IMG/VR virus record: IMGVR_UViG_3300044984_001537
Location: 1-55,334 of that record
Origin: a virus
DNA: 55,334 nt
Reading direction: 5' to 3' (one strand)
The number at the start of each line of letters is the position of its first letter. Position 1 is the first letter of the stretch. Shown here one piece after another: positions 42,851-51,807 of this stretch. Under the pieces are notes generated by a model. The model saw nothing but the letters and a program-made list of their open reading frames with translations. It was not told the origin of the DNA and did not search any database. Made by a program: the position numbers and the translations under genes.

Positions 42851-43244
42851 CTGGTGGTCAAAAAAACTAAGTGGAGAAAAACCCGTTACATCTACCAATC
42901 GTAGCTTTAACCCAGTTATACCCCCTACCTCTGGTGCTATCAGATTCCCACAACCAATAATCCCTCAACAAGGCCCTGACGAACCACAACGAGTTTTACG
43001 CCCAGATTTAGATTCACAAGCACAAATTACAATGGGTGAAGCGTTAAGACTATGGAAGGGTGGGGAAGCTGCCAAGAAACAAGGGGATGTTACTTGCCCT
43101 GAATGTGGTAGTCCTAATGTATTTACACGTAGTTCTAGAGCAGCAAGTACAAGTATTCAAGGTAAGTCACCAGCACCAAGATGTTTTGAATGTGGCTGGA
43201 ATGGTATGTATGACCAAGCTTCCCAGAGTTCCTGGGGCGTCTAA
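42840..43244 (+). CDS. Zinc-ribbon protein
   Basis: 134 residues from the ATG at 42840 (MSSDWWSKKLSGEKP), preceded by AGGAGG. Pro-rich N-terminal half, then a four-Cys zinc ribbon: C86-x2-C89 (CPECGSPNVF) and C115-x2-C118 (CFECGWNG). Zinc ribbons of this type bind nucleic acid or protein partners. Between polymerase and RecA; likely a recombination or transcription factor, unproven. Confidence 0.65.
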   Translation: MSSDWWSKKLSGEKPVTSTNRSFNPVIPPTSGAIRFPQPIIPQQGPDEPQRVLRPDLDSQAQITMGEALRLWKGGEAAKKQGDVTCPECGSPNVFTRSSRAASTSIQGKSPAPRCFECGWNGMYDQASQSSWGV

Positions 43245-43258
43245 CAAAAAGGAAACAA

Positions 43259-44278
43259 ATGCGCATTGATGCAACACGCGAGAGTCTTGATTCAATCATC
43301 TCCGCAATCAATAAAAAGTACGGCGAAAACATAATTGTCCAAGGTAATCAAGTCAAAGAAGAAGTACCTCGTATTACTACAGGTATTCTTGCCTATGACT
43401 TAATGCTTGGAGGAGGCTGGCCAGCAAACCAGTGGTCTGAGATTATTGGGGATGAATCCTCAGGAAAGACTGCACTTGCTTACAAAACAATTGCGGCTAA
43501 CCAAGCACTAGATCCCGAGTGGGTAGCTATGTGGATTGCTGCTGAAGAGTTTGTACCGGATTATGCCAAAGCAATTGGTGTAGACCTTGACCGCCTTTGG
43601 GTGGTTGAAACCAACATCATGGAACAAGTTTATGATTTGATTATTCGTGCAATGGAAAACCGCGCGGTTGACTGCATCATCCTTGACTCCTTACCTGCAC
43701 TAGTACCAGGTGATGAGGCCGAAAAGATGATGGATGAGTTCACAATGGGCTTAGGTGCACGTCTTACAGGTAAGTTCTTCCGTAAAAGTAGCAAGGCACA
43801 GAAACGCTCAATGGTTGTAGAAGACCGTGGTTGTACAGGATTGATCATCAACCAATGGCGTGAAAAGATTGGTGTCATGTATGGTGACCCACGAACTACC
43901 CCAGGTGGTAAGGCCAAGAACTTCCACTATTTTGCCAGAGTAGAAGTTAAGCGTGACGAGTGGATTAAGGAAAAGGACGAACCAGTAGGTCAGACTATTC
44001 GTGCTCGCACCATGAAGAATAAAACATATCGCCCACAACAGGTTGCCGTCGTAGATTTCTACTTTTCAGAAGCAAACGGTTTTAAACTTGGGGAATTTGA
44101 CACAATAAAAGATATTGTTAACATCTGTATTTCGGTAGAAATCATTACACGAGGTGGGGCTTACTACAACTACAATGGTCAGAAATGGCAAGGTAAAGAA
44201 GCATTGCTTAATGCTGTGCGTGAAGACCTAGATATGCAAGCAGAACTACGACAGAAAGCTACGGAGTATTTCCTATGA
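43259..44278 (+). CDS. recA: RecA-like recombinase
   Basis: 339 residues. Strand-exchange ATPase. Motifs: RITTGILAYDLMLGGGWPAN, Walker A GDESSGKT (64-71), E97 in AAEEFVPDYA matching E96 of RecA, Walker B CIILDSLPAL (D143), and the L2-like GCTGLIINQWREKIGVMYGD stretch. The C-terminal region is shorter than in host RecA, as in other phage enzymes. Upstream AAGGAAA is a fair ribosome-binding site. Works with the nucleases encoded downstream. Confidence 0.9.
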   Translation: MRIDATRESLDSIISAINKKYGENIIVQGNQVKEEVPRITTGILAYDLMLGGGWPANQWSEIIGDESSGKTALAYKTIAANQALDPEWVAMWIAAEEFVPDYAKAIGVDLDRLWVVETNIMEQVYDLIIRAMENRAVDCIILDSLPALVPGDEAEKMMDEFTMGLGARLTGKFFRKSSKAQKRSMVVEDRGCTGLIINQWREKIGVMYGDPRTTPGGKAKNFHYFARVEVKRDEWIKEKDEPVGQTIRARTMKNKTYRPQQVAVVDFYFSEANGFKLGEFDTIKDIVNICISVEIITRGGAYYNYNGQKWQGKEALLNAVREDLDMQAELRQKATEYFL

Positions 44279-44601
44279 TGTTTGGTAGAGAAGAAAAGCG
44301 TTCAATAATGAAAGCTTCTAAGAAGCAAGAGAACCGTTCTGCAAAGATTTACAATGGAAGTCGTAATGCAGGATCAGGCTCTGGTTGGATGCGCAAGAAT
44401 GATGTGCGTACTCACGAAATGCTTATTGAAAACAAACTTACAAATAATGTTAAATCATATTCAGTTAAATCCCAAGAACTGGTAGAGTTAACACAACGTG
44501 CAGTACTAGAAGACAGACTGCCCGTCCTACAGTTTGACTTAGGTGGTCGGCACTATGTAGTTTTAAACGAAGCTGATTTCCAAATGCTTATTGGAGAGTA
44601 A
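44275..44601 (+). CDS. PD-(D/E)XK nuclease, resolvase-like
   Basis: 108 residues. Layout matches small Holliday-junction resolvase-type nucleases: E19 in the first helix, a glycine-rich turn (NGSRNAGSGSGWMRKNDV with D43) and E52-N-K54 (LIENKLT). The rest is VKSYSVKSQELVELTQRA followed by VLQFDLGGRHYVVL. Starts in an ATGA overlap with recA, supporting a joint recombination role. Target structure inferred from family resemblance only. Confidence 0.65.
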   Translation: MMFGREEKRSIMKASKKQENRSAKIYNGSRNAGSGSGWMRKNDVRTHEMLIENKLTNNVKSYSVKSQELVELTQRAVLEDRLPVLQFDLGGRHYVVLNEADFQMLIGE

Positions 44602-44777
44602 TGAACAGGTTTGAGTACTGGAGTTTAATAGAAGATATGTCATCTGAAGAAATTGAAAAACCAGACTGGCAAATTATTGCCAAAAACCTGTATAGTATTA
44701 TTCAGCAAGGTACCAAGATGCCTGTGCATATAGGTTTACAATACATAGAAGACTACCTTAAGGCAACCCGTGACTAA
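44601..44777 (+). CDS. Small hypothetical protein, 58 aa
   Basis: Starts in the stop of the previous gene (TAATG). MNRFEYWSLIEDMSSEEIEK, then a helical region ending YLKATRD. The whole frame is open and both ends overlap neighbours, typical of real phage genes. No family recognised. Confidence 0.55.
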   Translation: MNRFEYWSLIEDMSSEEIEKPDWQIIAKNLYSIIQQGTKMPVHIGLQYIEDYLKATRD

Positions 44778-44910
44778 CACACCCAATGAAACTGAAAAGC
44801 TACGTAGCGATTGCGCACACCTAGCAAGAATTATTGCATCAATGTACAACTGGAAAAACAAAAGCGTTGAAGATATCATCGCCGCTTTTCCAAAGGAAAC
44901 AAATGACTGA
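44770..44910 (+). CDS. Small hypothetical protein, 46 aa (GTG start)
   Basis: GTG start inside the previous gene end (GTGACTAA), ending in an overlap with the Cas4-like gene. VTNTPNETEKLRSDCAHLAR, then IIASMYNWKNKSVEDIIAAF. Helical and polar. No alternative gene covers this stretch, so it is probably real but unproven. Confidence 0.45.
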   Translation: MTNTPNETEKLRSDCAHLARIIASMYNWKNKSVEDIIAAFPKETND

Positions 44911-45772
44911 TACCCCGTGGTACACAAAGAACTACAAAGACCTAGCCAAAGTTAAGGGAAGAATCCTCCCAGCAATTCAAACTCAAGTGGCTCTTAATAG
45001 TAAAGAGCGCAATAGCACTAGAGACACAGAACACTTACACCCCTCAGAATTATCTAAAAAAGACTGGTGTGCTAGAGCCGCATGGTATAAAATTAAACAA
45101 CACCCTGCGGCAGATGAATCACTAGCTTTTAGCCGCCTTAATATATTTGAGGAGGGCCATGCGATACATGCAAAATGGCAAAAGTGGATTCAGCAAGCTG
45201 GCATTCTTGGTGGCACCTGGGAATGCGAGGCTTGCCATGAACGTTGGGAAGGCGTTTCTCCTAAGTGTTGTCCTGTGTGTTCTAGTGATGCCTTTCGCTA
45301 TCGGGAGGTACCTGTACGTAACGATGCACACAGAATACTCGGTCACGCGGATGGAGAAGTGGTGGATGCGGATGGTAGAGCCCTTATTGAGATAAAAAGC
45401 GTAGGGTTAGGAACTGTTAGATGGGATCACCCAACTCTCTTTAAAGCCTACTCAAGTGGAGAACTTACTCTTGATGGACTTTGGAAGAACATTAAAAAGC
45501 CGTTTGCTTCGCACGTTAGACAAGGCCATGTGTACATGTACTGCACAGGCCACGACAGCATTGTGTTTATCTACGAGTGGAAGCCCACACAAGAGGTAAA
45601 AGAGTTTACGGTAAATTACCAAGAAGAAATTATGCAGCCAATACTAGACAACTGTAAAACAGTTATGTACCATTTAGAGGAAGATACTCTGCCTGATACA
45701 CCAGATTGGGCTTATGACAAAAACTCTAACGGATGCAAGTTTTGTCCATATAAAAAGGAATGTTGGAAATGA
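44903..45772 (+). CDS. Cas4/AddB-like Fe-S nuclease with zinc ribbon
   Basis: 289 residues from ATG 44903 (MTDTPWYTKNYKDLAK). PD-(D/E)XK exonuclease of the RecB/Cas4 type: H87 (EGHAIHAKW), D150 (GHADGEV), E163-I-K165 (LIEIKSVG). Four cysteines fit an iron-sulphur cluster: C56 and C278, C281, C287 (CKFCPYKKECW). Between them is an extra zinc ribbon, C108/C111 and C123/C126 (CEACHERW, CCPVC). Probable 5'-end resection enzyme that prepares ssDNA for RecA. Not linked to any CRISPR array here. Confidence 0.85.
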   Translation: MTDTPWYTKNYKDLAKVKGRILPAIQTQVALNSKERNSTRDTEHLHPSELSKKDWCARAAWYKIKQHPAADESLAFSRLNIFEEGHAIHAKWQKWIQQAGILGGTWECEACHERWEGVSPKCCPVCSSDAFRYREVPVRNDAHRILGHADGEVVDADGRALIEIKSVGLGTVRWDHPTLFKAYSSGELTLDGLWKNIKKPFASHVRQGHVYMYCTGHDSIVFIYEWKPTQEVKEFTVNYQEEIMQPILDNCKTVMYHLEEDTLPDTPDWAYDKNSNGCKFCPYKKECWK

Positions 45773-46266
45773 GAGTAATACCTAAGGTTGAAGACGAGGG
45801 TCCAGCACTCACACGATTCAAAACTAAGTTTACGTTGCCTACGCGTCCTTCAGATTCCCCACCTGATCTTCCTAATGATTTGGATGACATGGATGATAGA
45901 GACCTTATGAATGTCTACACAGAGTTTATGGCATGGGTGTCATACCTTAAAGGCCAGCTAGTTCAAGCAGAGATTGAAGAAGACAGAGAGGGTAATCAAT
46001 GTCGGGTTACAGAAGCAAGAGTTTTAATAGAGCAATGGGGAGCAGATGCCAAGGGGGATCGCGTTACTATCGCAAAAGCAAAAAGAGATGTAGATTCCCG
46101 CGTCTTGTCCCAACAAGAGAAATACCAAGTTTCTAGAGCGTACAGAAAACTATTAGAAGCATTGTTTGATTCATGCGAACGTGGAGCACAGTTGCTTTCA
46201 CGTGAACTTAGTCGTAGAATTGGTTTACACAGTAAAGAACAACGCACATCAAGATTTGGAGCATGA
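45769..46266 (+). CDS. Hypothetical helical protein
   Basis: 165 residues from ATG 45769 (ATGA overlap with the nuclease). Begins MRVIPKVEDEGPALTRF, Pro/Asp-rich at 27-45, then helical (DRDLMNVYTEFMAWVSYLKG, QLVQAEIEEDREG) and basic at the C-terminus. Similar unassigned proteins follow Cas4-like genes in some actinophages. No motif for function. Confidence 0.55.
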   Translation: MRVIPKVEDEGPALTRFKTKFTLPTRPSDSPPDLPNDLDDMDDRDLMNVYTEFMAWVSYLKGQLVQAEIEEDREGNQCRVTEARVLIEQWGADAKGDRVTIAKAKRDVDSRVLSQQEKYQVSRAYRKLLEALFDSCERGAQLLSRELSRRIGLHSKEQRTSRFGA

Positions 46267-46267
46267 T

Positions 46268-46453
46268 ATGACAACGTGGGATGAACTTGGAGCTAAAGGC
46301 GCTAGAGAAGAAAATGAGCGTATGCGTCAAGCTGCAAACGCACGTGCGTCAGTTGCCCCTATTAACGGAGTTAATGAGACACTCAAAGAAATTAAAGCCC
46401 TTCTTATAGAAATTAGAAATGCAATAAAGGACACCAAGAATGTCAGCGGCTAA
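46268..46453 (+). CDS. Small hypothetical helical protein, 61 aa
   Basis: From ATG 46268 (MTTWDELGAKGAREENERMR), rather than upstream within the preceding gene. Two amphipathic helices; the second (LKEIKALLIEIRNAIKD) is a coiled-coil-like zipper. Overlaps the next nuclease gene by 14 bases. Not recognised. Confidence 0.5.
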   Translation: MTTWDELGAKGAREENERMRQAANARASVAPINGVNETLKEIKALLIEIRNAIKDTKNVSG

Positions 46454-46802
46454 ACAAAAAGGCACTTCTTTTGAAACAGCTATACGTAGATACCTGAACG
46501 ATAAGGGTTTCCCAAAGGCTTCCCGCACAGTCTTAAAAGGTGGAGAAGACACAGGGGATATCAATGGCATCCGCAATGAGGGGCAAGAACGAGAGCTTGC
46601 TATACAATGTAAAAACCAACGTAAGTTAAGCTTAAGTGGCTGGTTAGATGCTACAGTAGAGCAAGCTGCTAGATTAGGAAAGTCAATGCCTGCCTTAGTT
46701 GTTAAACGCGCTGGTAAAGGCGAAAAAGCATTGGGTGATACATATGTTGTGATGAGGTTAGATGACTTCGTTACACTGCTACAAGAGGGCGGTTACTCGT
46801 AA
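46440..46802 (+). CDS. Mrr/Hjc-like PD-(D/E)XK nuclease
   Basis: 120 residues. Nuclease-like pattern: KGTSFETAIRRYL (E12 in first helix), RTVLKGGEDTGDINGI (D37/D40) and LAIQCKNQ (Q56-C-K58). QxK in place of ExK is a known variant in Mrr-type enzymes. The following helix SLSGWLDATVEQAARLGKSM is typical of resolvases. Together with the protein at 44275 this gives the phage two compact candidates for Holliday-junction cleavage. Confidence 0.72.
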   Translation: MSAAKQKGTSFETAIRRYLNDKGFPKASRTVLKGGEDTGDINGIRNEGQERELAIQCKNQRKLSLSGWLDATVEQAARLGKSMPALVVKRAGKGEKALGDTYVVMRLDDFVTLLQEGGYS

Positions 46803-46804
46803 AA

Positions 46805-46830
46805 TTAAAGGGTTGATAATAACCCTTTAA
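46805..46830 (+). terminator. Perfect hairpin before the SpoVS gene
   Basis: TTAAAGGGTT/AACCCTTTAA, 10 bp with loop GATAAT, three bases after the upstream stop and 16 before the next ATG. Short of a classic T-tract. Either an operon-end terminator or a leader element of spoVS. Confidence 0.5.
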
Positions 46831-46846
46831 CCATATGGAGTAACTT

Positions 46847-47128
46847 ATGTCACAAGACAATGTAGACGATATTGTAAAAGTTTCCGGTAGTAGCAACCCA
46901 CAGAGTGTTGGATCTATCGTAGCCCGAGCAGTAATTGCCGGACAAAACCCAAAGATGCGTGCTATTGGCGCAAGCGCGGTAAACCAGGCTGTAAAAGCAT
47001 GCGCAATTGCACGTGGATTTGTTGCCCCACGAGGCGTAGATTTATGCTTTGTTATTGGGTTTGATGACATTGAAGGGGATAACGGAGAGACCATCTCAGC
47101 TATTGCCTTTAGACCTGTCCAACGATAA
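46847..47128 (+). CDS. spoVS: SpoVS family protein
   Basis: 93 residues. Very close in pattern to stage V sporulation protein S: VKVSGSSNPQSVGSIVARAV, then MRAIGASAVNQAVKACAIAR, GFVAPRGVDLCFVIGFDDIE, ISAIAFRPVQR. The core NQAVKA.AIARGFVAP.G.DL is the family hallmark. SpoVS has an Alba-like fold and in Bacillus affects septation and sporulation; its biochemical role is poorly known and nucleic-acid binding has been proposed. Own ribosome-binding site (TGGAG) and leader hairpin. End of the replication operon. Confidence 0.9.
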   Translation: MSQDNVDDIVKVSGSSNPQSVGSIVARAVIAGQNPKMRAIGASAVNQAVKACAIARGFVAPRGVDLCFVIGFDDIEGDNGETISAIAFRPVQR

Positions 47129-47154
47129 TAATCCTATATAAAGTGGTATTATTA
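47126..47154 (+). promoter_or_regulatory. Weak AT-rich hairpin before the giant gene
   Basis: TAATAAT/ATTATTA with a short inner CC/GG pairing; includes the spoVS stop. The 63-base gap to 47192 is AT-rich (TATATA at 47135-47140) and may hold a promoter, but no good -35 is seen. Confidence 0.25.
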
Positions 47155-47191
47155 AGTACCTCTAATTGCACATCCTGGGAGATAGTTAGCT

Positions 47192-50100
47192 ATGGCTGAA
47201 AAGAAACAACCTAAACTAAGTGCAGATGAACTAGATAAACTAGCACAACTTTCTGTAGATCAGCCAGGTGGTATGGCAAGTTTTTGGGATGACGAAGGTA
47301 AAGAAACTCCTTTAACTGAAACTTACGCAGCAGAATTTAAAAAGCTTTCACCGAAGCTTAAAAGGCTTGAAATTGCTAGAAAAGCAAATCAACGCAAAAC
47401 TGGTGCAGCTGAAAAAACAAGAGATACCCCTCCGGAAAAGCAACGTAAGCGTGGAGATACCAACACTGCTAAACGAACCCGCAGAAATACCTCGGTAGCC
47501 CGCACTGCAAGACAAGATACAACTGCAGAGCAAAACAGACAAGTTGTTGAAGAAACCGCAAGAAGAAGTCACTATAGTGAAGATGACATCATTAGGGAAG
47601 AAGACGCACGCGAAGCTGCCCGTCATGAAGCAGCTGCAAAAATGGGCATTGACATGCCCTCATTCCTTAAAACAATAGGTGGACGCACAACTGGACTTCG
47701 TTACGATCCTACCCACCCCAATGCGTATCGTGGTTATGTAAGTGCCAGTACTGACAAAAAGCCAACAGAAGCTGATGTTATTGCCAGCCTTTGGTATATG
47801 GGTGGTATCCCAGGTATAGATGCGAACGTTAGAGAAGAACTTGGCCCAGGTACAGCCCGTCCCTCAGGTAGTGGTGGATCACTTGGTGAAGATGCTTCAG
47901 GAGATCAAATCCCCAGTGACAATCCAGGTCTTGACACTGGTAAAACCATGCCTCCAAAAGAGGTTATTGAAACTGCTAAAGAAGCATATAACCCAGCAGC
48001 TGGTGGTGGGTCTGAAGTAGCTAGAGGTACTTTGCAAACCGCTGCTGAAATTGAATATGCTGCAACTGACGCCGTAAGACCACAGTCTGGTGATATATCA
48101 GCTGATGAACAAGCAGAACTTGATGCTAGAAGCTCCGGAATGATTGCTGGTACTGGTGGAACAATGGGTCCACAATTTGATGTATCAACACGTGAAGGTA
48201 GAAACGAAGCACGAAAAACTAGCGCAAGAAAGTTTATTGGCGCACAAGCAGGGCAAGTATCAGAACTCCGTAAAGCCGAACAGTCTCCAGATACAGATAT
48301 TGACCCTGCTACGTTTAAAGACATTGCCAGTGGTATTGAAGATGAACGAAAAACTCTTTCATTGCAAGATGCGCAAGCATGGATTGATGCCAATAGAGAC
48401 GCACTCGCTCCAGCATTCTCTGCAGTTAGAGAAGCAACTAGAGGACAAAAAGCAAGACTTACAGCAGAAAGTAATAAAATAGGTTCTCTTAAAACAGAAT
48501 ATGACGAAGCAAAAGCTCAAGGCACTATTGCTGGTAATACAACTTTTGAAAGTTGGAGACGAGATAAAGCAGCAACAAATAAAGATGAATATGGTATATC
48601 CTCTGATGAAACAGATGGTGACTACGAAGGTTTTATTGCAAAAGAAAAGAAAAGAGCAGCCAAAGAAGGCACCCCTCTTTCACTTACTGCTGCAGAAGTA
48701 GCCGATCCAAATTCAGAAATTCATGGAATCCTAGAAAAAGCAGGATTCAAATATGAACAAACTAGGTCTGTTGGAGAAGCTGGGGATGTTGACCCAATCA
48801 AATATAACTATGTTAAGGCCAACTCAACACGACAAGGTGTCAAAGTAGAAGATGGAAAAGATGAAGAAGGTAGATCAACAAAAAACATTACTGGTCTTGG
48901 CCTTATCAAAGAAGTAGTAGATGAGATAACAGGTCAGGGTGGAAAAGTAGTAAAGGTTGGAGCCGCGGGAGGTGGGTCTTACGTACAACGTAAGGTTACC
49001 CCAGGAAGACTTGATTACCTACTTGACCTACACGAAAATGAAACAGAAAGAGCTACACGGACAAACGCCGTCACTCGTAGCAATAAATCCAAACTTGGTA
49101 ATAGAGAAACAATGAAGCTATCTCAGATGGCTGAAGGTTCTGGTTCTGGTTCTTTGCTTGATTTAAGTACAGAAGAACGTAAAAAGCTTGCTGCAAGCAC
49201 CAAGACAAGTGAGTTTATTTCTGACCAAGGTGACCCAACACGTGCACCAGGTTTTGAAAATCTACCTATAAGAGAACAAGCAAAGATAACGCAAAAAGCA
49301 CGTCGCGAAGGGTTTCTTACTCCTCAAACTACCTCGCGCATCCGCAACCCACAGTTTGATATAACTAGACGGTTAGTTGAATCTCAGATTAAAGAGACTG
49401 GTCATACTGAAGAAGAACTAGCAAGCATGCCAGAATCTTCACTTGTTGCAACAAAAGTTGCTGCCGAAATGGCAAAGAGAAATGTTCCAAGAACTATTGT
49501 CGAAACTGAAAAAGTAAAAGATAAAGATGGTCGTTTAGTAGATAAAACTAACTCTAGAGGTAACCCTATAAAGGTTCAGCGTGATGCAACCGCAGCTCAG
49601 CCATGGGCTGTACGCCAATTAGGTGGACGTGCTCTAAATAGAACTTATACCGATCCTGTAGCCATTGGACCAGTTGGTAGACAGTTTGACGGATATGAGG
49701 GACTTGCGGCTAGAGCTATCCAGGCACGGATTTCACAAGCAAATACTGATGGTACGGATATTACTCAGCTTAAAACCCAACTTGGCCTTGCTCAAGAATC
49801 TCCTAACTCAAGCATGGCTCGTGGCGTACGTCAAGATCTTGTTGATGCAGACGTAGAGGCTGTAAAACGAGCGGTAGAAGTTCTAAACGTAAGAAAACCA
49901 CATGTTGAACAAGGTATTGTAGATGCCAGAGACATTGCAGCAAAACGACAAACAGCAGTAATGGAAACTAGAAAAGCCCTTGAAGAAGGTACGCATGTAA
50001 ATGCTAAGGGTGAATCAATTGCTATGCTTACCGAACTCCCAGCTAATGCTGATGACGCTCAAAAACGTGCTCATCAAGCTTTAAGAGCTGTTCATACTAA

Positions 50101-51775
50101 GGCCATAAGAGCTGCAGGTGACAAAGCAGTAAGAGAACACCTTGATATAATTGCTTCCCAAGGTTCTGTAAAACGCGATCTTCGTGGAAATATGGAGACT
50201 GAAGAAGTAGAACTTTCAGATGGCACGGTTATAGATCGTCCAGTATCTGCTGGTTCTGCGGGAGACACTGCACAAGCTGAAAAAGATAACGCAGTTCGTT
50301 TGCATGTTGCTCAATCTGTTTCTGGACTTCCAAAAGCAGGGGGCAAAGAGCGTACAATACGTAGGCGTAGACTGGTAAGTACCACTAACCCAGATGAAGC
50401 CTATACTAGGGGTGACTCTAGTGCTGACCCTGGTGTTAAATGGATTGACGCTATTGAGTATGGCTCAAAAGCAAAACAAACAGATAAGTACAAAGAAATT
50501 GAACTTGCACCAGTTAAAGATACATCAGCCGCCCCTTCAAGAAGAGCAAAATCTCCGCTTACTCTGAGTGAGCAAGTTCACAGTGCACTAGAAAGCTACA
50601 CAGATACTTCTGAAACTGGAGAAGTTTCTAGACCATTTGGTACTTTGCCAAACGGCATGACTCATGAAGCCCTGCATGACCTAGGTGTATCAGACAAATC
50701 CGGTGCTGTTAATATCCCAGAATCAACCGAAGAACGCCAACGCCTATCCATAGCAGTGCGTAAAAGAGGTTGGAATGTTACTGCTGGTACTGACCTTCCA
50801 TCAATTGGTAAAATTGAAATGGGAAGAAAAATTGGAGCAGAATCTGCGGCTCGAAAGGCAGCAGAAGGTACTTCACAGGTCAGCGAAACTGTAGAAACAA
50901 CCAGCACCAGCGACAGAATCCTACCAAAGTCTGCTGGTAAAGGTATTGTAGAACCAGCAGGTACTGTTTCTAGAGAGCTTGTTACTAGAACTGAACCAAG
51001 TCAACCTCCGGCAACCCCTTGGGCGCAAACACCCTCCACAAGATCTGCATCACTTCCCCCGCAGTCATCACGGCTTAGCTCACAATTTAATGTTCCAGAT
51101 AATGCTAATGCGTATACGCGTATGGCCTTAGAGGGACTTAAAAAAGCTGAGTTCATTAAAACTCCTATTGAAGGTGAAAATTTAGGTAAGGGTTCTCATC
51201 CAGAAGATCAACTTAAAAATGATGCTGGTGACGTTATTGGACTTATTATCACTTCACGTAACCCTCGTATGAGTAAGCCATTAAACGTTAATTCACCAAA
51301 TTCACCAGGAACTAACCTATCTCGTGGTAATTCGATTAGCCTATCTCGTGGTAATTCGGAATATGATTCAACATTTGTATCTTCTGGTATGAGCAACATA
51401 CCTCCAACTCCATCACGTCGAGAATCAGCAATGAACACCCGTCAACTTGGAGCTGGCGCTCATTTTGGTGAACGAGGACTAACACCAACTGATAGACCAC
51501 TTATGGATGGCGACGTTATGCCAACTGGTCGTTTGTTTAATGCTGGCCAATACGCAAAAGTTGCTCCAAAAAGAATGCGTCCACAAGAAGCTAGTGCAAC
51601 AGCACCAGCAGCAGTTGAAGACAACACTAGTGACTACGCATGGTCAGGAGTTCCAGCCAGTGCTCCCAATACCCATTTAAGTATGAAGCAAATGGGTAAT
51701 ACTACCAACCGTGTGTATGACCCTACCAAGGGCCCATCACGTATGGGTAGAGAAATAATTCCTCAGGGAATATAA
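47192..51775 (+). CDS. Giant hypothetical protein, 1527 aa
   Basis: Largest gene in the window; not recognised. GGGAG lies upstream. N-terminal ~120 residues are Lys/Arg/Thr-rich and probably disordered (RKANQRKTGAAEKTRDTPPE). Then long helical, Ala/Glu-rich segments with few aromatics (VVEETARRSHYSEDDIIREE), a beta-like piece (YVQRKVTPGRLDYLLDLHEN), more helices, and a Ser/Pro-rich C-terminus with a repeated LSRGNS. No signal peptide, membrane helix, catalytic motif or Cys pattern. It could be an internal virion protein ejected with DNA or a head-associated protein; order gives no proof. Confidence 0.6.
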   Translation: MAEKKQPKLSADELDKLAQLSVDQPGGMASFWDDEGKETPLTETYAAEFKKLSPKLKRLEIARKANQRKTGAAEKTRDTPPEKQRKRGDTNTAKRTRRNTSVARTARQDTTAEQNRQVVEETARRSHYSEDDIIREEDAREAARHEAAAKMGIDMPSFLKTIGGRTTGLRYDPTHPNAYRGYVSASTDKKPTEADVIASLWYMGGIPGIDANVREELGPGTARPSGSGGSLGEDASGDQIPSDNPGLDTGKTMPPKEVIETAKEAYNPAAGGGSEVARGTLQTAAEIEYAATDAVRPQSGDISADEQAELDARSSGMIAGTGGTMGPQFDVSTREGRNEARKTSARKFIGAQAGQVSELRKAEQSPDTDIDPATFKDIASGIEDERKTLSLQDAQAWIDANRDALAPAFSAVREATRGQKARLTAESNKIGSLKTEYDEAKAQGTIAGNTTFESWRRDKAATNKDEYGISSDETDGDYEGFIAKEKKRAAKEGTPLSLTAAEVADPNSEIHGILEKAGFKYEQTRSVGEAGDVDPIKYNYVKANSTRQGVKVEDGKDEEGRSTKNITGLGLIKEVVDEITGQGGKVVKVGAAGGGSYVQRKVTPGRLDYLLDLHENETERATRTNAVTRSNKSKLGNRETMKLSQMAEGSGSGSLLDLSTEERKKLAASTKTSEFISDQGDPTRAPGFENLPIREQAKITQKARREGFLTPQTTSRIRNPQFDITRRLVESQIKETGHTEEELASMPESSLVATKVAAEMAKRNVPRTIVETEKVKDKDGRLVDKTNSRGNPIKVQRDATAAQPWAVRQLGGRALNRTYTDPVAIGPVGRQFDGYEGLAARAIQARISQANTDGTDITQLKTQLGLAQESPNSSMARGVRQDLVDADVEAVKRAVEVLNVRKPHVEQGIVDARDIAAKRQTAVMETRKALEEGTHVNAKGESIAMLTELPANADDAQKRAHQALRAVHTKAIRAAGDKAVREHLDIIASQGSVKRDLRGNMETEEVELSDGTVIDRPVSAGSAGDTAQAEKDNAVRLHVAQSVSGLPKAGGKERTIRRRRLVSTTNPDEAYTRGDSSADPGVKWIDAIEYGSKAKQTDKYKEIELAPVKDTSAAPSRRAKSPLTLSEQVHSALESYTDTSETGEVSRPFGTLPNGMTHEALHDLGVSDKSGAVNIPESTEERQRLSIAVRKRGWNVTAGTDLPSIGKIEMGRKIGAESAARKAAEGTSQVSETVETTSTSDRILPKSAGKGIVEPAGTVSRELVTRTEPSQPPATPWAQTPSTRSASLPPQSSRLSSQFNVPDNANAYTRMALEGLKKAEFIKTPIEGENLGKGSHPEDQLKNDAGDVIGLIITSRNPRMSKPLNVNSPNSPGTNLSRGNSISLSRGNSEYDSTFVSSGMSNIPPTPSRRESAMNTRQLGAGAHFGERGLTPTDRPLMDGDVMPTGRLFNAGQYAKVAPKRMRPQEASATAPAAVEDNTSDYAWSGVPASAPNTHLSMKQMGNTTNRVYDPTKGPSRMGREIIPQGI
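51316..51358 (+). repeat. Short tandem repeat in giant gene
   Basis: Exact 19-base repeat CCTATCTCGTGGTAATTCG at 51316 and 51340, period 24 bases, giving LSRGNS twice eight residues apart. Recent slippage duplication in a disordered Ser/Pro-rich part. Confidence 0.8.
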
Positions 51776-51807
51776 GCAAATATAGGTATAAGGTGTAAAC
51801 TACTAAA

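Noticed and set aside
44903-45772. Cas4-like gene as a sign of a CRISPR system
   Set aside because: No repeat-spacer array or other cas gene was seen; Cas4-like exonucleases are common in phage recombination modules.
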